A stretch of DNA of 64,000 bases from Methyloceanibacter methanicus (GCF_001723285.1 NZ_LPWG01000003.1:62001-126000), one strand, 5' to 3'; numbered from the stretch's first letter, positions 26,054 to 37,252 are shown. A program made the numbers and translations. The notes: a model not told the origin generated them from the sequence alone.

Positions 26054-26584
26054 TTACGACGCGGCGTCCCCGCGCACGTCCCTGGGTGCAAGGAACTGCG
26101 TGAGGCTTCCACTGCCCACGTCGACACTCGACCAAAGACCCGCGGGAAAGGTGATCACGGCCAGCCCCCCCGTCGGATATTTCTCGCTCAAACGGTCCCG
26201 CAGCTCCTTCGGCCCAGCGCCGATCAGTTCGAGCGCCAGCGCCTGAATCTCCGGATTGTGACCGAGCAGCAGGACGCTACGCGCGCCAGGCTGAATGCCC
26301 CGCAACATGTCCAACATCTCTTCCGGAGTCGCGTGGTACAGCGAGTCCTCGTAAAGGACCTTGGGTTCGACCTTCAGCTCCGGCAGGACGAGGGCGAGCG
26401 TATCGACTGTGCGCTGTGCCGACGAGCACAGGATCAGTTCCGGGTCGATTCCGCGCTCGGACATCGCCCGGCCCATGGCGGGCGCGTCCGCCATGCCCCG
26501 GGAATTCAACGGCCGCTCCCGGTCAGGTAGCGCCGGATTCTTCCAGCTCGATTTGGCGTGGCGCAGGAGGCTGAGGGTAAGCAT
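26054..26584 (-). CDS. SixA-like histidine phosphatase
   Basis: A 176-residue member of the histidine phosphatase (phosphoglycerate mutase-like) superfamily. The catalytic RHG-type motif appears as LSLLRHAKSSW near the N-terminus, as in SixA and related phosphohistidine phosphatases, and the second His is in LLGHNPEI. AGGAGG at 26592-26597 supports the ATG at 26584; upstream residues in the frame overlap trpE and are rejected. It follows trpE by 20 bases on the same strand. The substrate is unknown; SixA itself acts on phosphohistidine proteins. Confidence 0.8.
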   Translation of the reverse strand: MLTLSLLRHAKSSWKNPALPDRERPLNSRGMADAPAMGRAMSERGIDPELILCSSAQRTVDTLALVLPELKVEPKVLYEDSLYHATPEEMLDMLRGIQPGARSVLLLGHNPEIQALALELIGAGPKELRDRLSEKYPTGGLAVITFPAGLWSSVDVGSGSLTQFLAPRDVRGDAAS

Positions 26585-26604
26585 GGTCGAACCTCCTGGT
26601 CTCC

Positions 26605-28170
26605 TTACTGGCCGCGCTTGGCCCGGGCCGCAAACCGTACGGCCTCGTCGGCTGCCTTGAACAGGGCGCCCGCCTTGTTCATGCATTCGATCTGTTCGTT
26701 TTCCGGCACCGAGTCCGCGACGATCCCCGCGCCGGCCTGCACGTACATGACACCGTCCTTCAGAACGGACGTCCGCAAGACGATACAGCTATCCATTTCG
26801 CCGTCGGCGGAGAAATAGCCGACGCAGCCGGCGTAAATGCCGCGCGCCGAATCCTCCAATTCGTCGATGATCTCCATGGCGCGGACTTTGGGCGCGCCGG
26901 ACACCGTGCCGGCCGGAAAGCCCGCCATCAGCGCATCCACCGCGTCGTGGTCCGGCGACAGCGTCCCGGCGACATTCGAGACGATATGCATGACCTGGCT
27001 GTAGTACTCCAGGAAGAAGCTGTCGGTGACGCGGACGCTCCCAACCTCCGCGACGCGGCCCACGTCGTTCCGCCCGAGATCGAGCAGCATCAGATGTTCC
27101 GCGCACTCCTTGGGGTCGCCGAGAAGCTCCTTCGCGAACGCCTGGTCCTCGTCGGGCGTGCCGCCGCGCGGACGCGTTCCCGCGATAGGCCGGATCGTGA
27201 CCTCGCCCTTCCGGACGCGCACCAGAATTTCCGGGCTCGATCCGACCACGGCAAAGTCCCCGAAATTGAGGTAGTAGAGAAAGGGCGAGGGATTGACCCG
27301 CCGTAGCGCGCGGTAAAGCGAGAAGGTCGGCAGCTCGTAAGGCGCCTCGAAACGCTGGCTGAGGACGACCTGAAAGATGTCGCCGGCGGAAATGTACTCC
27401 TTCGCGCGCGCAACCTTGGCCATATAGGCCTCCGGCGACGTGACGGCGCGCGGCGCGGGATGCGGCACGTCTTCGATCGGCTCGGGCTTGTGGGGCAGGA
27501 GCTGGTCGAGCCGGTCCAGGATGACGTTCAACCGCTCTCCGGCTCGCGCATAGGCAGCCTTCGCGCTGACCCCTGGGGCTGGACGCACCGGGGTTACGAC
27601 GCAAAGCTCGTCCTTCACGCTGTCGAAGATCACGATCAGCGTGGGCCGCACGAGAATGCTGTCGGGCAGGCCGAGGTCGTCGGGCTTGCCGTCGGGCAGG
27701 TTCTCGATCAGCCGCACCGTATTGTAGCCCATATAGCCGAAAATGCCGGCCGCCATGGGCGGCAGCGCCTCGGGCAGTGCGATCTTGGATTCGGCCAGCA
27801 GCGCGCGCAGGCTCTGAAGCGCCGGTTGCGGGGCCGGCGCGAACGCATCCCGGTCGGATTGGGGGCTGCGGTTGATTTCGGCCTTGTTGCCTTGCGCCCG
27901 CCAAATCACATCCGGTTCGCAGCCGATGATCGAGTAGCGGCCGCGATTGGCACCGCCCTCGACGGACTCGAACAGAAAGCTGTTGGGCCGCTCGTTTGCG
28001 ATCTTGAGCATGGCGGAGACGGGCGTTTCCAGATCGGCCACGAGGCGCGTCCAGACCACTTGCGCCACGCCCTCGTCATAGAGGCGCGCGAACGCCGTGA
28101 AGTCCGGCTCCATCGAGGCCGAACCAAGATCGGGCAGGGGCGGACTCACCGAAGCTGGCGCCGAACTCAT
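26605..28170 (-). CDS. trpE: Anthranilate synthase component I
   Basis: Converts chorismate to anthranilate with TrpG, 521 residues. The N-terminal ESVEGGANRGRYSIIG region carries the tryptophan feedback site. The chorismate-binding domain has IFQVVLSQRFE, IAGTRPRGGTPDEDQA, LLDLGRNDVGRV, GFPAGTVSGAPKVRAMEIIDELE and GAGIVADSVPENE. The ATG overlaps the stop of the upstream chaperone gene by four bases. TrpE and TrpG are encoded apart here, on separate transcripts. Confidence 0.97.
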   Translation of the reverse strand: MSSAPASVSPPLPDLGSASMEPDFTAFARLYDEGVAQVVWTRLVADLETPVSAMLKIANERPNSFLFESVEGGANRGRYSIIGCEPDVIWRAQGNKAEINRSPQSDRDAFAPAPQPALQSLRALLAESKIALPEALPPMAAGIFGYMGYNTVRLIENLPDGKPDDLGLPDSILVRPTLIVIFDSVKDELCVVTPVRPAPGVSAKAAYARAGERLNVILDRLDQLLPHKPEPIEDVPHPAPRAVTSPEAYMAKVARAKEYISAGDIFQVVLSQRFEAPYELPTFSLYRALRRVNPSPFLYYLNFGDFAVVGSSPEILVRVRKGEVTIRPIAGTRPRGGTPDEDQAFAKELLGDPKECAEHLMLLDLGRNDVGRVAEVGSVRVTDSFFLEYYSQVMHIVSNVAGTLSPDHDAVDALMAGFPAGTVSGAPKVRAMEIIDELEDSARGIYAGCVGYFSADGEMDSCIVLRTSVLKDGVMYVQAGAGIVADSVPENEQIECMNKAGALFKAADEAVRFAARAKRGQ

Positions 28171-30068
28171 GGCTCCTCGCCGCTACCCGTGAGCCTCGCG
28201 AGCGCCTGGCTGTTGATCTTCACGCCATAGGTCTGCTCCAGCTCGCTGAAATACTCCGCGATGATGTCCTCGCTGTAGAGCAGCCCGATCCGTGCCCGCA
28301 ATTGCTTGAGAGCACGCGGATCTATCTCCGGCGGCTCGACGATTTCGTCCACCTGGAACACGATCCGGCCCTCGTCGACACCAGACGCGGCCGAGCCGAA
28401 GCCTCCCTTGGGAAGCGTGAAGGCCTGCTGCACCGCCGCCGGAAGCACGTTTACGGTAATGTCGTCGCGCTTCAGCGCCGATGTCGGCAGCACGTCGTTG
28501 CCAAGCTCCTTGGCGATGCCTTCAAGCGTCTTGGACCCATCGTTCAGATCACGGATCATCTTTCTGCGTGAGAACCGTGACCTGATTGCGCGTGGCTTCC
28601 GCGCGCCAGCCTTTTTCCACGTCGGCGCGAACCTCGTCGAAGGGCTTGAGCGTCTCGGGCGTGATACCCAAGACCTCGTACCAGACCACGCCTTCATCGC
28701 GGGCGCGATGGGATCGTTTTCGATCCCCGCATCCGTCACGAAGATTCCGTTCAGGAGTTCCTTCTGCGCCGGGGCTTCGATCGTCGACCCGTCCGGCTTG
28801 CGGCCTGTGCGATCCACCTGATCGATGACCGTGTAGTTGAGCTTGAGCTTGCCCGCGGTCTCCTCCAGCGTCGAACCCGAGGCGAGCTCGTCCTCGACCT
28901 TGTCGTGCATGTCGAAGATGGCGCCGGACGCCCGCTCCTTGGCGATCTCCTGTTCGATGTCGGCCTTGGCCTCTTCAAAGGTGGGAACCTTGCCGGGTGT
29001 GATTTCCGTCACACGGATCAGCACAACGCTTCCGAGCTTGCCGGTTATGGGCTTGCTGACCTCGTCCTTTTCGAGCTTGAAGGCTTCTTCGGCCACGACC
29101 TCGTCGGCCAGTTCGCTCTTCGAAACGGTGCCGAGATCGATATCCGTCTCGCTCAGGCCAAGCTCCTTGGCCGCCTCGACGAAGTCGGTGCCGGACGCGA
29201 TCTTCGCGGCGATCTTTTCAGCTTCCTCGGCATTGGGAAGCGCGATCTGCTGGATGCGCCGCTTTTCGGGCTGGCCGAGCGTGTCCTTCTTGGTTTCGTA
29301 GGTCGACTTGAGGTCGGCCTCGGTAATGTTCAACTCGTCCTTCACCGTTTCCGGCGTGACCGCAATCATGCCGACCTTCCGGTATTCCGGCTGGGTGAAG
29401 GTCTGCTTGTGATTGTCGTAATAGGATTTCAGATCCTGCTCCGTGGGATCGCCCACGGCCTCGGCGGCCGATTTCGGAACGAGCACGTATTTCAGGATGC
29501 GCCGTTCCTCGTTGAACTTGTTCAACGCATCGACGATCGCCTGGGGACTGCTTGCGACTTCGCCGACCGTGACCAGCAATTGCCGCCTCAGAGACTGCTC
29601 ACGCAGAGTCTGCAGGTAGGTGGCTTCGTTCATGCCGATATTACGCAAGGCCGACTGAAAGGCGAGGGGACTGAAATTGCCGGACGCATCCTGGAAGGAG
29701 GGATCCTTCATGATCTGCGCCAGCAGCGCCTCTTCACTGATGCTCAGGCCGAGATGTCCGGCATGGGTGTCGACGGCGGCGCCCCCCACAAGCCGTTCCA
29801 GCACGCGCTGATCGAGCCCGGCGCCCCGCGCCTCTTGCAGACTGAGGCTACGGCCCGCGTCCTGGCTCATGGCGCGCAGGACGTCCTGCTGTACGCGCTG
29901 ATAGTTCTGTGGAGAGATCTCCGTATCGCCGACCTCGATCAGAGTCTGCCGGCCATAGCCGGTAAAGATATCGGCGATACCCCAGATGGCGAAGCTCACC
30001 ACCAGCAGGGCGACGAGAATCAGTCCTAATGTTCGTGCTGCGCCTTTGCGCAATGTGTCGAGTGCCAC
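28167..30068 (-). CDS. PpiD/SurA-like peptidyl-prolyl isomerase, two apparent indels
   Basis: Membrane-anchored periplasmic folding factor, 633 residues as written. Domains: one N-terminal transmembrane helix (about 14-34, LGLILVALLVVSFAIWG), a SurA_N-like helical region to about 200, then a parvulin-type PPIase domain around residues 230-380 (RRIQQIALPNAEEA onward). Between about 28700 and 28562 the literal peptide is arginine-rich nonsense. The neighbouring frame gives RDEGVVWYEVLGITPETLKPFDEVRAD-type sequence, so one base is lost near 28700 and one gained at about 28561. Operon head for trpE. Confidence 0.85.
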   Translation of the reverse strand: MALDTLRKGAARTLGLILVALLVVSFAIWGIADIFTGYGRQTLIEVGDTEISPQNYQRVQQDVLRAMSQDAGRSLSLQEARGAGLDQRVLERLVGGAAVDTHAGHLGLSISEEALLAQIMKDPSFQDASGNFSPLAFQSALRNIGMNEATYLQTLREQSLRRQLLVTVGEVASSPQAIVDALNKFNEERRILKYVLVPKSAAEAVGDPTEQDLKSYYDNHKQTFTQPEYRKVGMIAVTPETVKDELNITEADLKSTYETKKDTLGQPEKRRIQQIALPNAEEAEKIAAKIASGTDFVEAAKELGLSETDIDLGTVSKSELADEVVAEEAFKLEKDEVSKPITGKLGSVVLIRVTEITPGKVPTFEEAKADIEQEIAKERASGAIFDMHDKVEDELASGSTLEETAGKLKLNYTVIDQVDRTGRKPDGSTIEAPAQKELLNGIFVTDAGIENDPIAPAMKAWSGTRSWVSRPRRSSPSTRFAPTWKKAGARKPRAIRSRFSRRKMIRDLNDGSKTLEGIAKELGNDVLPTSALKRDDITVNVLPAAVQQAFTLPKGGFGSAASGVDEGRIVFQVDEIVEPPEIDPRALKQLRARIGLLYSEDIIAEYFSELEQTYGVKINSQALARLTGSGEEP

Positions 30069-30237
30069 GCCTCGAAGACCTTCTTATTCATGAATTGCCA
30101 AATGCGCATCGGCGTCCGATGTTATGGCCGCCTGGCGCGGCGCGCATCATAGGTAGACAGCGCGGGTGCGGCAACACGAACAAACAAAGGAAAATTGCGC
30201 TATTTCGTTGGCGTAAACGCGCGAGTTGGGGGGAAAG

Positions 30238-31002
30238 GTGACTGGGATCAGGCCGCTTGTTGCCGGGAATTGGAAAATGAACGGGCTCGGCAGCGCCCTG
30301 TCGGAGCTTGCAGCGCTGCGAGCGCGCCTTGATGCCGCGCCGGGTCCGGAGACCGACATCATGGTGTGTCCGCCGGCGACGCTGCTGACCCGTGCCCGCG
30401 AGACACTCGAGGGCTCGCCGATCATGCTCGGGGCGCAAGACTGCCATCCGCTCCCGTCCGGCGCCCATACAGGCGATCTCTCTGCCGAAATGCTGGCCGA
30501 CGCCGGCGCGACCGCCGTGATCGTCGGCCACTCGGAACGGCGGATCGACCATGGCGAGTCCGACACACTCGTGCATGCCAAGGCGCTTGCGGCCTACCGG
30601 GCCGGGCTGATGGCCATCATCTGTATCGGGGAGACCGAATCACACTACCGGGACGGCAAGACGCTCGACATCCTCAGGAGCCAGGTCGAAGGGTCTGTAC
30701 CGGAAGCGCGCGCCCGAGAATACGGTCATCGCCTAGCCGTCTGGGCCATCGGCTCGGGCCTCACGCCGACGCCGGCGGAGGTCGCCCAGGTCCATGGCCT
30801 CATTCGCTCGGTCCTGGGGCAAATGCTGGGCGATTCGGAAGCGGGTGCCATGCGGCTCCTCTATGGCGGCTCCGTGAAGCCCGCCAATGCGGCGGAACTG
30901 CTCTTCGTTCCGGACGTGAACGGAGCACTGGTCGGCGGCGCGAGTCTCAAGGCCGCGGATTTCTACGAAATTCTGTCCGTCTACGCCGAAACCCGGTGCT
31001 GA
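30238..31002 (+). CDS. tpiA: Triosephosphate isomerase, active-site segment scrambled
   Basis: Interconverts DHAP and glyceraldehyde 3-phosphate, 254 residues from the GTG at 30238 (GGGGGG just upstream). Lys13 in NWKMN and His98 in VIVGHSERR are present, and the phosphate loop [11 protein letters not shown] is normal. The catalytic Glu of the usual AYEPVWAIGTG is missing: residues 155-172 read [14 protein letters not shown]. The adjacent frame at 30711-30732 reads RAPENTVIA, so a gain of one base before it and a loss of four around 30733-30740 would restore the family sequence. As written the enzyme would be inactive. Error is likelier than decay. Confidence 0.93.
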   Translation: MTGIRPLVAGNWKMNGLGSALSELAALRARLDAAPGPETDIMVCPPATLLTRARETLEGSPIMLGAQDCHPLPSGAHTGDLSAEMLADAGATAVIVGHSERRIDHGESDTLVHAKALAAYRAGLMAIICIGETESHYRDGKTLDILRSQVEGSVPEARAREYGHRLAVWAIGSGLTPTPAEVAQVHGLIRSVLGQMLGDSEAGAMRLLYGGSVKPANAAELLFVPDVNGALVGGASLKAADFYEILSVYAETRC

Positions 31003-31104
31003 TCGGAGGCCCGAAAACCCTGGGTCCGCGCTTGCAAATCGGTTAAGCTTCTGCATTCTGCCAAAATGACGACGGCAGGGGGCCATGACGTTCTTGGGGA
31101 GCGG

Positions 31105-31700
31105 ATGACGAAGCTGCGTCCAATCGCTGTGATGCTGGTCGTTTTGGGATTCGCTCTGCCCACTGGCACGGCGGGAGCGGAACCCCTGGAAGCCGATGAG
31201 TGCAAGGCGCTCAAATCCGAGAAGGAAGCCTTGCTCACGGCGACGGTCCAAGCCGCCCTCAAGCGCGGGCCCGACTGGGTCAAGGACCATCTCCACGACC
31301 AGGACAAGATCGAGCAGGTCCGCCAATACTTGCTGGTGGAAGAGAAAGTCGCCTTCCGCTGCCGCACCAACGGCGTCCGGATTCCCAAGCCTCTGCCGCC
31401 GTCGCTGCCCGACCGCAAACCGAAGGTTCCGACCTTCGTTCTCGCGGGCGTGGACGCCACCTCGCTCATCCCCTTGCGCAATCCCTCGCGAGGGGCAGGT
31501 GAGAAGGTGACGGCGGCGTCGCCACGAGCGACGGCGAGGGCGATATCGACGGCGATCCGGATCTCGGGTCCGACGACGCGGCGGAGCTTACGTCCGCAGC
31601 CGATACCAGCGTCTCCAGCACCGAAGCCGGTGTCAGCGCCGCCAGCGAGGCGGTCGCCAAAGAAGAGGCGGCAATCCGGCAGGGGCTAGCCAACCCCTAG
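31105..31700 (+). CDS. Secreted acidic hypothetical protein, apparent frameshift
   Basis: Unrecognised protein just upstream of secG. ATG at 31105 with GGGGAG close by. A clear signal peptide (MTKLRPIAVMLVVLGFALPTG, cleavage near TAGA-EP) is followed by a charged region with two cysteines (DECKALKSEKEALL, VAFRCRTNG) and IPKPLPPSLPDRKPKVPTF. After about 31503 the literal frame is Arg/Pro-rich, while the frame reached by one lost base is an Asp/Glu/Ala/Ser tail ending EEAAIRQGLANP at 31700. The acidic version fits the codon pattern of the region better. Periplasmic location is predicted; function unknown. Confidence 0.6.
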
Positions 31701-31743
31701 CGGAGTCGGATAAGACAGCGCCTTCCGATAACAAGGCGACACA

Positions 31744-32115
31744 ATGAGCACCGTAATTCTTCTGATCCATGTGATGATCGCGATCGCCCTCGTGGGCGTC
31801 ATCCTGCTGCAGCGCTCCGAAGGCGGCGCGCTTGGTATTGGCGGCGGCGGTGGCGGCGGCGGCGGCTTCATGACCGGCCGCAGCGCCGGCGATGCGCTCA
31901 CGCGGACCACGACCATTTTGGCGGCGTGCTTCTTCCTGACGAGCCTGACCCTGTCGATCCTGGCGAGCCACAACACCGCCTCGACCCCGTCGATCGTGCC
32001 GACCAGCGGCGGCGAGGGCGGGCTGACGCCACTGACGATTCCGGGCCAGACGGAGCCGACGGCACCGGCCGCCCCCGCAGCGCCATCTGGACCGCAAGTC
32101 CCGCAATCGAACTGA
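31744..32115 (+). CDS. secG: Protein-export membrane protein SecG
   Basis: Auxiliary subunit of the SecYEG translocon, 123 residues. Two transmembrane helices (residues 3-22 and about 54-76) flank a cytoplasmic loop with LLQRSEGGALGIGGG. The loop has an unbroken run of nine glycines, and the C-terminal tail is Pro/Ala-rich, as often seen in alphaproteobacterial SecG. Next to tpiA and pyrG, its normal position. Confidence 0.93.
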   Translation: MSTVILLIHVMIAIALVGVILLQRSEGGALGIGGGGGGGGGFMTGRSAGDALTRTTTILAACFFLTSLTLSILASHNTASTPSIVPTSGGEGGLTPLTIPGQTEPTAPAAPAAPSGPQVPQSN

Positions 32116-33843
<1,728 letters not shown>

Positions 33844-33846
33844 GGA

Positions 33847-33876
33847 CCGCGAGCCGGGAAACGCCCCGGCTCGCGG
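33847..33876. terminator. Bidirectional terminator between pyrG and aqpZ
   Basis: A perfect 12-bp stem, CCGCGAGCCGGG (33847-33858) with CCCGGCTCGCGG (33865-33876), loop AAACGC, fills the 41-base gap between two convergent genes. The T tail is weak (CTCTTACTT), so it may rely on stem strength. Confidence 0.7.
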
Positions 33877-33884
33877 CTCGCCTC

Positions 33885-34652
33885 TTACTTCTGCGGTGCG
33901 GACGCGCCCGGGGCGACATCGGAGTCGCCTTCGCCGCGGACCGGGATCTCGTCGTCGCCGGTGAGCACGCCGCCCGGCTTGAACAGGAGCCCGGCGATCC
34001 CGGCGCCGATCAGCGGCGCCACGATGAACAGCCACAATTGGGCAAGCGCGGTGGGGTTCGTGCCCGCACCCACCAGGGCCGGCCCAAGCGAGCGGGCCGG
34101 GTTCACCGACGTGCCGGTGACATTGATGCCGAGCAGGTGCAGGGCGACGAGCGTCAGCCCGATAGCGAGCCCTGCGAGCCCCACCGGCGCGCCCTTCTGC
34201 GTCACGCCGAGAATGCAGACGAGGAACAGGAACGTTCCGACGACTTCGTATACGAAGGCCGACGTCACGCTGTACTCGCCGAGATAGCCTGCGCCCCAGC
34301 CATTCTGACCGAGGCCGCCCGTCCAGCCGGACGCCTTGCCCGACAGGATGAGATAGAGCACGGCGGCGCCGGCAATGGCGCCCAGCACCTGCGCGATCAC
34401 ATAGGTCACGAAATCGGAGACCGTCATGCGGCCGGCCACGAGCACGCCGAAGCTCACCGCCGGGTTGATGTGGCATCCGGACACCTGTCCGATACCGTAG
34501 GCCATGGCGACGATCGCAAGACCGAACGCCGTGGCAATGCCGAGAACGTCGACCGCCGTGGGCCCTTCGCCCATCCCGGCGATCACAGCCGTTCCGCAAC
34601 CGATCAGAACCAGAGCAAACGTCCCAATGAATTCGGCGATCGCCTTATTCAT
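33885..34652 (-). CDS. aqpZ: Aquaporin Z
   Basis: Inner-membrane water channel, 255 residues. Two NPA boxes, GCHINPAVSFG and TSVNPARSLGPAL, and six hydrophobic helices define the MIP family; the Arg after the second NPA is the selectivity-filter residue. ATG at 34652 has GGGGAGG seven bases upstream; an ATG at 34658 is too close to that site. It is inserted between pyrG and kdsA. Confidence 0.94.
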   Translation of the reverse strand: MNKAIAEFIGTFALVLIGCGTAVIAGMGEGPTAVDVLGIATAFGLAIVAMAYGIGQVSGCHINPAVSFGVLVAGRMTVSDFVTYVIAQVLGAIAGAAVLYLILSGKASGWTGGLGQNGWGAGYLGEYSVTSAFVYEVVGTFLFLVCILGVTQKGAPVGLAGLAIGLTLVALHLLGINVTGTSVNPARSLGPALVGAGTNPTALAQLWLFIVAPLIGAGIAGLLFKPGGVLTGDDEIPVRGEGDSDVAPGASAPQK

Positions 34653-34797
34653 ACCCATTCCTCCCCAATGAGATATGCCCGGGAAACCCGGCGGCACAAC
34701 CACTGCATGATCGCGGCGCCGATGCCTAGTCAAAACGCGCCAAACAAGCACTTCCCCACAGTTGACGCATGCCTGCGCACGGCTCATGAAGGACCCC

Positions 34798-35685
34798 ATG
34801 AACGAAGCTTTGAAGCCTGCGCCGGCGGCCACGGTCACCGCCGGTTCCGTGACCTTCGGCAACGCCTTGCCGCTCGCCGTCATGGCCGGTCCATGCGTCC
34901 TGGAGAGCCGGGCGCACGCGCTCGAGACCGCCGCGGCGCTGAAGGAGGTTGCGGAACGCCTCCGCATCGGGCTGGTCTACAAGTCCTCGTTCGACAAGGC
35001 GAACCGGACGAGCCTTTCGAGCGCGCGCGGTCTCGGGTTGAATGAAGCGCTCTCCGTCTTCGCGGACATCCGCGAGACCACGGGACTTCCCGTGGTGACG
35101 GACGTTCACGAGCCGGACCAATGCGCCGCCGCCGCCGAAGCCGTGGATGTGCTTCAGATTCCCGCCTTTCTCTGCCGCCAGACCGACCTTCTGGTCGCCG
35201 CCGCAAAGACGGGCAAGGCGGTCAACGTCAAGAAGGGCCAGTTCCTGGCGCCCTGGGACATGCGCCACGTGGTGGCGAAGGTCGTCGGCGCCGGCAATCC
35301 CAACGTCCTCGTGACCGAGCGCGGGGTCTCGTTCGGCTACAACACGCTCGTGTCGGACATGCGCGCTTGCCCATCCTCGCCGAGACCGGGCGCCGGTTTA
35401 TTTTCGATGCGACCCATTCGGTGCAGCAACCCGGGCGGGCAGGGGGCACCAGCGCGGGGCGAGCGGCGCTTCGTGCCGGTGCTGGCCCGCGCGGCCGTGG
35501 CCGTCGGCGTCGCGGGTGTCTTTATCGAGACGCATCAGGACCCCGACAATGCGCCCTCGGACGGCCCCAACATGGTGCCGCTGCGCGATCTGGAAGGCTT
35601 GCTTGCGGAGATCATGGCCTTCGATTGCTTGGCCAAGGAGCGCTTGGCCAAGGAGCGCCTGACGAAGGATCGCGCCGAAGGCTAG
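34798..35685 (+). CDS. kdsA: 3-deoxy-8-phosphooctulonate synthase, compensated frameshift
   Basis: Makes KDO-8-phosphate for the LPS core, 295 residues as written. MAGPCVLESRAHAL, YKSSFDKANRTS, TDVHEPDQ and NVKKGQFLAPWDM are typical. After NTLVSDMRA the literal peptide is out of register until PGGQG. The neighbouring frame reads LPILAETGRRFIFDATHSVQQ, the expected sequence. One C is lost at about 35366 and one gained at about 35431. AAGGA at 34789-34793 supports the ATG. The C-terminus carries a 15-base tandem duplication encoding LAKER twice. Confidence 0.93.
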   Translation: MNEALKPAPAATVTAGSVTFGNALPLAVMAGPCVLESRAHALETAAALKEVAERLRIGLVYKSSFDKANRTSLSSARGLGLNEALSVFADIRETTGLPVVTDVHEPDQCAAAAEAVDVLQIPAFLCRQTDLLVAAAKTGKAVNVKKGQFLAPWDMRHVVAKVVGAGNPNVLVTERGVSFGYNTLVSDMRACPSSPRPGAGLFSMRPIRCSNPGGQGAPARGERRFVPVLARAAVAVGVAGVFIETHQDPDNAPSDGPNMVPLRDLEGLLAEIMAFDCLAKERLAKERLTKDRAEG

Positions 35686-35692
35686 CGCCCGC

Positions 35693-36673
35693 TTAGGCCG
35701 GTGCGATCAGATGCGCCGTTTCCGGATCCCAGCGCCAGAGCTTGGCATTCGTCAGGTGCGTGCCGCCCCACCAGCGGTCGATCGTGTGATGTGCCGCCCA
35801 GTCGGCCCGCCCCTGGATCACGTCCTTGCCCAGCGTGGTCAGGGCAGGCTGGCTCTTCACATAGGTTTCCATGCGCGCCTGGTCCGCAACCTGGAACGGC
35901 GCACATTCCAAACCGGCGACAAGAGGCGTGGGCGCCAAGGCCAATTCATCAAGCGTCCGCCAGAAGCTCCAATCGCCCATGAAGTCCGCCTCTTCCATCT
36001 TCTGGGCGGTGCCGAACAGGGCCACCGCCGACAGACCCGTCTTGGCTTGCAGGCAAGCCAGCATCTGCCGCTCCGTCCGCGAGAGGCCGTCCGGCCCCGG
36101 AAACTCTTCGAGCATGCGGACCACGGCGCCGCGGAGGAAGGGCAGCGCGGACAGGTCCTCTTTCAGAAGATGCGCCCAGGCTTCCGGGGTGGGCTGACGG
36201 AAGGCCGCCCACGCGCGAACCGCGAGATCGAGCTGCGTTTGCGTCACCGGACGCGCCTGGGTGAATTGCTCGGCGATCGTTTCCGGCTCCTGGCGGCCGA
36301 TATAATCGTCCGTCTGGACAAGCAGAAGCGTTTCGGGCTCGCGCGGATGATCGGCGAACCAGTCGAGGACCTGGATGAGTTGAAGCTGATCGTAAAGATC
36401 ATGTTCGAACCACAGGATAACACGATCAAAATTTGCACTGATGCTCAGCCCCCGGTCCCGCGAGGTGAGCTCGAATTCGATGGCGCTTTCGTCGCCCGCG
36501 CCAGACGCTCCGAGATAGGACACCCGGACCTCGGTCAGCTCTTCCAGGCTGTCGGTCAGCAGGACGGGACCCTCGTACAGAACGTCGCGCCAGGGCAGAA
36601 CTTCGGCGCCGGGCAGGGTGCGCCGCAGAAGCTCGCCGGCTGAATCGCCGTTGGTGATGATGAGATCCGTCAT
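35693..36673 (-). CDS. DUF1835 domain protein
   Basis: A 326-residue cytoplasmic protein with the DUF1835 opening TDLIITNGDSAGELLRRTL and PWRDVLYEGPV, then a conserved FEHDLYDQLQLIQVLDWF segment. The second half has LSRTERQMLACLQ and ends in a region with DRWWGGTHLTNAKLWRWD. The biochemical role of the family is not established. It is last in the queE-queD-queF operon, 21 bases after queF, and converges on kdsA with a seven-base gap. Its position suggests, but does not prove, a link to queuosine or tRNA metabolism. Confidence 0.82.
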   Translation of the reverse strand: MTDLIITNGDSAGELLRRTLPGAEVLPWRDVLYEGPVLLTDSLEELTEVRVSYLGASGAGDESAIEFELTSRDRGLSISANFDRVILWFEHDLYDQLQLIQVLDWFADHPREPETLLLVQTDDYIGRQEPETIAEQFTQARPVTQTQLDLAVRAWAAFRQPTPEAWAHLLKEDLSALPFLRGAVVRMLEEFPGPDGLSRTERQMLACLQAKTGLSAVALFGTAQKMEEADFMGDWSFWRTLDELALAPTPLVAGLECAPFQVADQARMETYVKSQPALTTLGKDVIQGRADWAAHHTIDRWWGGTHLTNAKLWRWDPETAHLIAPA

Positions 36674-36694
36674 ACGTGCCGCCCTTCGTCGCGC

Positions 36695-37249
36695 CTAGCC
36701 GCGGCCGCGATAAGGGGCCACGCCCTGGTCGGGAATCCAGATGCCGTCCGGCGGAGTCCCGTGCTGCCAGAACACGTCGATGGGGATGCCGCCACGCGGG
36801 AACCAATAGCCGCCGATCCTGAGCCAACGCGGTTCGATCAGCGTCGCGATGGACTTGCCGATCCGCAGCGTCGTGTCTTCGTGGAAGGACGCGGTGTTGC
36901 GGAAGCTGCCGAGAAACAGCTTGAACGACTTGGATTCGAGCAGCCACTTGCCGGGCGCATAGTCCACGACGAAATGGGCGAAATCCGGCTGCCCCGTGAC
37001 GGGGCACAGGCAGGTGAACTCCGGAGCGGTGAAGCGCGCCACATAGTCCGTGTCGGCGTGCAGGTTCGAAACCCGTTCGAGGACGGCCTCATCGGGCGAG
37101 GGGGGCAGGGGCGCGGCCTTGCCGAGCTGCTTGAGGCCCATGTCCTTCTTGGCCGCATTCCTCACCGCCTCGGCCATCTTCTTGGCCGGGCTTTTTGCCG
37201 TTCTCTTGGACGGGCCCATTGACGGGCCCATTGACGGGTTCTTGGCCAT
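36695..37249 (-). CDS. queF: NADPH-dependent 7-cyano-7-deazaguanine reductase
   Basis: Reduces preQ0 to preQ1 in queuosine synthesis, 184 residues. The substrate-binding QueF motif reads [15 protein letters not shown], and the catalytic Cys is in [16 protein letters not shown]. The length fits the short (YkvM) type. The N-terminus is extended by a basic tail containing MGPSMGPSK, encoded by a 12-base tandem duplication. It lies three bases after queD. Confidence 0.95.
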   Translation of the reverse strand: MAKNPSMGPSMGPSKRTAKSPAKKMAEAVRNAAKKDMGLKQLGKAAPLPPSPDEAVLERVSNLHADTDYVARFTAPEFTCLCPVTGQPDFAHFVVDYAPGKWLLESKSFKLFLGSFRNTASFHEDTTLRIGKSIATLIEPRWLRIGGYWFPRGGIPIDVFWQHGTPPDGIWIPDQGVAPYRGRG

Positions 37250-37252
37250 CGC

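Noticed and set aside
31800..31870. GGC-rich repeat in secG as a regulatory or mobile repeat
   Set aside because: It encodes the glycine-rich loop of SecG, a common feature of the family.
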